DNA from: Neoechinorhynchus agilis
Lineage: Eukaryota > Acanthocephala
Length of the DNA: 64,000 bases
Assembly: GCA_051530055.1 (NCBI GenBank)
Contig: CM121343.1
Location: 4,340,001 to 4,404,000, forward strand
Reading direction: 5' to 3'
Positions 57,901 through 64,000 of the stretch are shown in pieces. Both the position numbers and the translations under genes were made by a program. The stretch's first letter is position 1; each line of letters opens with the position of its first letter. The notes below the pieces were generated by a model. The model ran no database searches and was not told where the DNA came from. It saw only the letters and a list, made by a program, of their open reading frames with translations.

Positions 57901-60900
57901 CCCGGTGGACCAGGTAATCCATCGATTCCGGGTGGTCCTGTATCTCCACGAATTCCACGCACGGATGAACCAATTTCTCCCTTTTGTCCTTTCTGTCCAC
58001 CTAATCCAGGATGACCGTGAAGCCCAGGACTTCCGCGCGGTCCAGGAAGACCAATGTCTCCTACTTCACCAGCTTCCCCGGCTGCACCAGGTGAACCAGG
58101 CAAACCCCTGATTCCTTGTAGACCTGGTACGCCAATTAGTCCTGGCACGTCCATAGCACTTGAGTCGCCCTTTTCTCCTTTGGCACCCTGCAATCCAGGC
58201 AAACCAGGTAAACCGGAGGTTCCCTTTGCTCCAGCAGGTCCAAGTCGACCTCGTAGACCGGGCTCACCGGGATATCCGCGATTTCCTGGTTCTCCACGTG
58301 GACCAGGCAACCCCATCAAACCAACATCACCGGGTTCGCCTTTCCGACCAGCAATACCTGGCAAACCATGTTTCCCCTCTCGTCCTGGCATTCCAGGCAA
58401 GCCAACGGAGCCTGAATCACCCTGCACTCCCTTTTTCCCATCCACGCCAGGGGTTGATAGTGGCATCGGTGCTGGCTCCCCGGGTTCACCTGAATATTAG
58501 ATGTAGCTTGTATATCTCATTAAGGCAATCCTATAAGATACCTGTTTGGCCTTTTCTTCCCCGCTTGCCCATTGGACCACGATCTCCAACTTGACCGGCT
58601 GGCCCAGGCATTGGATACGGCGCCACTTCTCCTTCCTCACCAACAGCTCCTTGAGATCCAATTTGTCCAGCCGGGCCTGGAGGTCCGGTCTCCCCGGGAA
58701 CACCCTTAATGTATGTAATTTCTTAACTAACTCCAAATTTGATGATTCTCTTACATCAGCACCAATTTCACCTTTTGCGCCATAGCTTCCGGGTCTCCCA
58801 GGAATTCCGAAATCACCAACTTCACCGAAAACTCCCATAGGACCGGGTTCGCCCGGCACACCTTTCATTCCTTTAACCCCGTCTAACGAAATGACTTCTC
58901 CGGCATCTCCTTTTTCGCCTGCTAATCCATCATTTCCCGAACGCCCATCGTAACCCTTTTAAACAAAAAGTTAAACAACTCACATGCGTAAAAAAGACTA
59001 ACTTGTGTGCCTTTTGCACCACGCAATCCAACCGCTCCGACAAATCCTTGATCGCCTTTTAATCCGCGTAATCCCGGTGGACCTACGGGACCTGTACGTC
59101 CCGGATATCCAACGTCTCCAGCATCACCGCGCTTTCCGGGTGGCGGCCGCGGACAGTACGGGCATGGTCCAATGTCACCTATAAAACTTTTTGACTCCCT
59201 TCATATTGTTAATATGCGCACCTTTGATTCCTTGTGGTCCGGATACGCCTGGTAAGCCCGGTGCTCCAGGATATCCTCTTGGTCCGGGCATACCAAGGAA
59301 ACCTTTCGGTCCCCGCCCAACGAATCCACCATGCGTGGCAGGAATTCCTACGTTTGCATATCATAGTGTATTCCACTAACTGCAAGTCCCTCTTTACCTG
59401 GCAATCCTTGATATCCAGGTTCACCCATGGGTCCCGGCATTCCTGTTGATCCAGGGCGTCCCTGTACTCCAGCAGTGCCCATTGGACCCTGAGAAGAATC
59501 TCCTTTAGCTCCTACAACTCCAGGCTCTCCTTTCCTTCCAATCCGACCAGCCGGGCCTGGTTCACCATACACACCAGGTAAACCTATAAAAATACCAATG
59601 TTGAAAGTTGATTTCCGGACGAAATAATCCTACCATCGTCGCCGCGAGAACCCTTTTCAGTATCGCCAGGGCTACCAGCTGGACCACTGACTCCCATTGG
59701 CCCAATATCTCCCTTTTCTCCTTTGTAACCTACATCGCCTGCGATACCAACAGGCCCTGGTTTTCCCATCCTTCCTGGAGCACCTTGCATTCCCATCGGA
59801 CCTTCCTGTCCAGTTACGGTGGTAACAGAAATCGTTCCTTGGACCTGCAATATCCATTGAGTTCAATGAGAATTATGCATCCCCAAACAAACATTTTTTC
59901 CAGGAGGTCCTTGCAATCCAGCGTCTCCCTGATAACCCTTTATTCCTCTTCTCCCAGGAATGCCATGTAGACCAGACTGTCCGATTGGACCTTCAGATCC
60001 AAGTTCGCCTTTTTTACCAGGAACCCCAGCTGCTCCTGGTTTTCCTCGTTTACCTATGGGACCTGGCGACCCAATGTCTCCCTTTTCTCCTTTTGACCCT
60101 TGTAATCCTCGACTTCCCTATATAGAAATCATTATCATGAGTACAGAGCATCTGTCGAAATAACCATATATCCTTGGTTTCCCATTGAACCAACCGGACC
60201 TTGATCACCCGTGTCGCCCTTATATCCTTTGATCGTTGTTACACCTGAATGGGTTAGAGCTGCAGCAAGGTGAGTTCAGTATCATCTGCTGAGCGGCAAG
60301 GCAAATCATACGCGAATCGCTGATCGGTAACGTTCTCGCAAGCGATTTCTAATTTTTAGCTTTGACCAATTTTTATATATTAGTATCAATTTAAAAGGCT
60401 TAAACATTGAGCACTAATTTTAAGGCTAACAACAGTAAGGCATCTAGTATTGACACTTACTACACTTCTCCGAGGACCAATCAGCGCAATCTTAAAAATA
60501 GAACGTATGAAATTCATGTTGGCAAATTAGAGATTTGCAACGACCTCATGTTGTCACATTGTACAGAATTGGAAATCAATATACTCACCGGACACTTCAG
60601 TTACACTCCTTCCAGGAGAACCTGGAAACCCAGGATCTCCGCGAATTCCCTTCATTCCCTTAATTGTCTCGCCTTGCTCGCCTTTCGTCCCACGGCTTCC
60701 TTTATAACCGGGTGGTCCCTCACAAATAGCAACAGTTTTACTCGTTCAACGTGAAAGATAAAATTGTGACTTACGATTGGTCCCATCGGGCCAGTGTCTC
60801 CTGGTATCCCTGGCTCTCCCGGATAACCACGTGAGCCCTAATTAAGTGCTGAACAGATGTCTTAGCCCAAAAGTGACTAACTGTTCCACCGGCTTGTCCT

Positions 60901-61911
60901 GCCTCTCCTCTTGAACCTTTAAGGCCAACTACTCTATCGTACAGGTAAGCATCGCCGGAATCTCCCTTATAGAATAAGTCAAACGTGTTGCACTATTAAA
61001 ATACTTACTTTTAACCCGGGAGATCCTGATCTACCTGGCAGGCCTGGAATGCCGTCCCTTCCTGGTTTACCGGGTTCTCCCGTTGCACCGGCTGATCCAT
61101 TACATCCGGGAACACCGGAAACGCCCATTGGGCCCATGACTCCTTTGGGACCCTTTAAGACGAAGCTTTAATTTCATGCACTTAAAAGTATTAGGGAACA
61201 TACGTGGAATCCTGGTATTCCGTCTCTACCCTGCAATCCCATATTTCCCTAATTATAGAAATCGAAGATATAACTAATAAGATCATGGGATAAAAACAGA
61301 CTCGTTCGCCTTTTCGACCGTAAGCACCTCGTTCCCCATTGTCCCCTTTGACGCCAGTAGGTCCTAAGTTTCCAGTAGGTCCCTGAAGTCCACGTGGGCC
61401 GGGTGCGCCCGCATATCCTTTTACTCCAATTTCTCCCCGTTCTCCTTTTCCTGGACAAGGACAATTCCGCATCGCACCACATCCCTTTCCACAAGCTCTT
61501 TTACTTCTGCCAACATCGTGATCATCGTCTGAATTATCAATTATCTTTTTTTCAGACCTCTAAATAAGTGATGCAGGCAGGATTAATAATATTGAGATCA
61601 ATGTTATTGAAATGCGGTAAGCCTTAAATTTTGAAACCTAATAAAAGTATTACCGTTTAAATATGATTAATTATAAGCTTCATAATGGAAATGTTATAAT
61701 TGGCTTTCATATAAATGGATTTTGTGATTTTTTTCGGGACTTTGCACTCTAGTAGATGCAAGTAGTTTTCCTTCTTTCAAGAACAATAAAGTAGATAATT
61801 AATATTTCGTCGTTCTTAGTAGTGGTTACTGTTTGTGTTTACCTTTGAATGAATAGTCAGAAACAAGGAGTGCACAATGATAACAATCAGCGTGGACCGT
61901 AAAAGCAGCAT
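54923..61911 (-). CDS. COL4A: Collagen IV alpha chain (basement membrane)
   Basis: Secreted network-forming collagen of basement membranes. Exon 1 (61911-61843) encodes the signal peptide '[20 protein letters not shown]'. The next exon (about 61565-61310) gives the Cys-bearing 7S start '[20 protein letters not shown]'. Then about 20 exons of interrupted Gly-X-Y repeats follow, the largest an uninterrupted frame of about 440 residues at 58466-57180. The C-terminal NC1 domain (about 55800-54935) has both C4 halves: '[15 protein letters not shown]' with '[18 protein letters not shown]', and '[15 protein letters not shown]' with '[18 protein letters not shown]'. The Met in '[10 protein letters not shown]' and Lys in '[11 protein letters not shown]' sit where the peroxidasin-made sulfilimine cross-link forms. 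After the last 'MSRCRVC' there is an unusual extension of about 27 residues instead of the usual 3-6. An acceptor lies 11 nt before the ATG. Alpha-1 versus alpha-2 type not resolved. Confidence 0.94.
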
Positions 61912-61922
61912 TTGTCGTAGCG

Positions 61923-62845
61923 CTAAGCTGCTTGCCCAATCTTTAGATGAATGGCAGCAGTGTCTCTATGGGCAGTTGTGAGTTGGAAGAGATGATTGTA
62001 ACTGTGAAAGGGCTCCACGCTTGTCTTATGTCTTTTCGAGTTCAGCGTACGGATAAGAAGAGGAAGGTATGTGTGTGTATGGTGGTATTCGCTGGTAGGT
62101 TTATTGTCTCCTCTAAAATTCGGATGAGGAGCGCAACTGCAGAAGCGTGCAGTGTGTGTGTGAGCTCCAGGCCGGAAGGTTTGTCATCGGCATCAGAGGA
62201 AAATGATGTATTCAGAGAAAAGAACCAGACTGATGAGCGGATTTCTAGTAGTGCATGAGAGACAGGACGTATAGTCTGCTTCTAAGAGGTGCTTCCGGCG
62301 GCTATGAACATATCATCCCTTTGTTGGCGGTACGTTCAGTGCATAATGATTTGTGCGTTCCACGGTTTGATGGATTTTCGGTGCAGAAAATCCATAGTTA
62401 AGAAGGATGTAGCTATGCACATGCCTCTCCAGATCTCCCGTTTCACCACCACCACCGACATCAACTACCGTTAATAAGCCTTCATAGAAGCGCAAATCGG
62501 TTTTTCGTCGTCGCCGTCGTCGTTCCGGTTCAGCATTTTATTTAGCTGTATTCTGGGTGCATTTTGTGGAAGACGGGTGCGTTTCGGGAGGTCTCTATAT
62601 GTGCATGATGGTGGTTTGTAACCGTTTACCAAAGCATGCTGGCAATATGTGCTGTCACAGCAGCCCCAGCAGCACCGCTACGGCGCATAACCCCTGCCTT
62701 CTTTTATGTATATGTAGTCTCTAGAAGATCTTATATATAAAGAAGATGCCTGAAGTGATCCCCGTACGCAGCACCACTTAGTCCCATTGCCTCTTTTTTT
62801 CTGACTTTTCGTCATTTTCTCATCATCCAATTGTGGTGTCTTCTT
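61923..62845. other. Collagen IV upstream region
   Basis: Probable promoter and upstream intron. Moderately GC-rich with TGTGTG runs (about 62065-62165) and a TCGTCG run (about 62505-62523). The open frames are of low-complexity codon use and were not called as genes. Confidence 0.45.
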
Positions 62846-62923
62846 ATGTCAGCAGAGAACTTCGCCGATAGTGGCACCAAATCGGATGCCACGTACGGTG
62901 GAGATAGAAACATACCTCAACAA

Positions 62924-63085
62924 ATGAAGCCTCGCTGTAGATCTACTACTTGTAATAATTATCTTCGTTCTGCTAGAACCACACCAACGACGCCGCTTCT
63001 TCTGATTTGCCTGATAGTGCTACTCTTCCCCACATCAAATGCCACCACCACCACACAACAAACCCATTGTAAAGCTACCAAATAG
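62924..63085 (+). CDS. Possible first exon with signal peptide
   Basis: Starting at the ATG at 62924 the frame reads 'MKPRCRSTTC', then a hydrophobic stretch 'PLLLICLIVLLFPTSNA' with a plausible signal peptidase site after SNA, then Thr-rich residues. A donor-like 'T|GTAAAG' occurs at about 63070 before the stop at 63085. It faces away from collagen IV. In flies and vertebrates collagen IV genes occur as head-to-head pairs, so it could be the first exon of a second chain, but no Gly-X-Y exon follows within the window. Weak call. Confidence 0.25.
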   Translation: MKPRCRSTTCNNYLRSARTTPTTPLLLICLIVLLFPTSNATTTTQQTHCKATK

Positions 63086-63587
63086 TGCACCATGGGATCA
63101 TTCTTAGCCTTATATGCTCCCTATATTTGATTTTGTATATTTTAAACGGTGCATACTCGCTTGGTGTACCCACCACCCACACAACTTGCAAACTATATCC
63201 CACGAGTTTTAGTAGATCCCTACATTCATAGTCCAATTTTTCCTTACTCGTCCATTCTAAGTACCTACTGGACGCAGCAATTAGACAAAAGAAAATCGTT
63301 ATAAGGGCATAAGCAGCAGAGATCGCGTTTATTCCTACTTTTAGATACAAAGTAGAGAGAAAGGAGAGGGGTATACTAACGGACAGCGGACACTGGCTAA
63401 GTTCAAATCCATCATATTCACAAGGACAGACCTGCGCGCGAGAGAGGGGTTTGCGTAATTTTCAAAAAAGGGCAAATTTCCTCCATCAATTAGTAGAATA
63501 CAATTGGAGATCTGTAAGTTTTGAGTGAAAGCCACCGTTGAACTTGTGTGTGCGTATATGTAACTAATTAAAATTTTAAAGGAATTA

Positions 63588-63700
63588 ATGGACTCAAGGA
63601 ACGTCGTCGTATTTCCTGACGATGAACTGCGATTAAGTAATAGCAATTTTGCTTCCAAAACAAGAAGGCGGCGTAAGAAGCCTTTCAATTCTTCAAATGG
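63588..63700 (+). CDS. Possible first coding exon of an unidentified gene running off the right edge
   Basis: ATG at 63588 follows an acceptor 'AATTTTAAAG' by 6 nt, as for most other genes here. The frame encodes 'MDSRNVVVFPDDELRLSNSN' then a basic run 'KTRRRRKKPFN' and reaches a good donor 'GG|GTATGT' at 63701. The product looks like the N-terminus of a nuclear or nucleolar protein, but nothing is recognised. Confidence 0.35.
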
Positions 63701-64000
63701 GTATGTAGTTGACTGAGCGGATGCACACACACATGGCAACCGTATTTGTGATGTCTCGGTATTTTATCGGACGTCTAGTCGAATTGCTCGCTCGTCGCAC
63801 AGTTAACGGTTTCCATGCTCATCGCTCTCTCTCACACACCGCCATTCTCTTGTTTGAAATCTTTAAAGTAGTTCACTTACTCTTGTCGTTTGTTAGATTA
63901 ATATCGAAAAATCAAATATTACTTATCTACTTTGTTGCGATTTGGATTAACCAATGCCGGTGTCAACAAGTATGCTTTCTCTCTTTATGCATTAGCGTCT

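Noticed and set aside
55734-58594. Long plus-strand open frames rich in Pro (e.g. 57403-58014, 58054-58500)
   Set aside because: Antisense shadows of the Gly-X-Y repeat of collagen IV.
1-64000. CRISPR arrays, bacterial operons, or virus-like elements
   Set aside because: No regularly spaced short repeats with unique spacers, no Shine-Dalgarno-led gene strings, and no LTR, capsid or integrase-like sequence were seen; the retroelements present are LINEs.

Overview
This window is nuclear DNA of a small-genome invertebrate animal. The gene set is animal: collagen IV, Piezo, a cholinergic locus, a GAPVD1/RME-6 endocytic regulator and an ASH1/SETD2/NSD-type SET protein. Most introns that I could place lie between 41 and about 95 nt. 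At least nine genes have a clean 3' splice acceptor 1 to 14 nt upstream of the start codon, as expected if mRNAs are trans-spliced to a short leader. Together these point to a nematode, perhaps a clade I (enoplean) lineage, or another trans-splicing invertebrate. This is inference; the species cannot be read from the window.

Layout. 1-3.8 kb (-): GAPVD1/RME-6, running off the left edge, with an array of about 235-bp repeats in its first intron. 4.0-5.1 kb (+): LUC7-like splicing factor, head to head with GAPVD1. 6.1-6.3 kb (-): a GC-rich tRNA-Leu-like block. 6.9-10.8 kb (-): cholinergic locus, with VAChT lying directly upstream of ChAT. 13-23.5 kb: a repeat-rich stretch holding a 5'-truncated LINE, a long RLE-type LINE, a relic dual-specificity phosphatase, two fold-back hairpins and a tandem array. 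23.9-34.1 kb: a gene island with a TMEM39-like protein (+), a Piezo channel lacking the usual N-terminal blade (+) and an intronless 7-transmembrane receptor (-). This island sits between two inverted copies of a ~1 kb LINE-derived block (22.3-23.4 and 35.3-36.3 kb). 38.8-40.6 kb (+): intronless mRNA capping enzyme with three CACGTG boxes spaced 11 bp apart just upstream. 42.5-44.3 kb (-): chaperonin subunit CCT5. 46.0-49.3 kb (+): SMG5, a nonsense-mediated decay factor. 51.7-53.4 kb (-): SET-domain histone methyltransferase. 54.9-61.9 kb (-): complete collagen IV alpha chain. The last 2 kb holds two possible first exons on the plus strand.

Functional links are local. VAChT and ChAT form the classical acetylcholine synthesis and storage unit. 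LUC7L, the capping enzyme and SMG5 all act in mRNA maturation or surveillance but are not physically linked. I saw no virus-like or LTR element, CRISPR array or prokaryotic transfer. The most unusual signals are the short acceptor-to-ATG spacing, the paired inverted blocks around the Piezo island, the five perfect or near-perfect fold-back hairpins, and the tRNA-like GC block. Exon boundaries are read by eye from splice motifs and family alignment from memory, so a few may be off.
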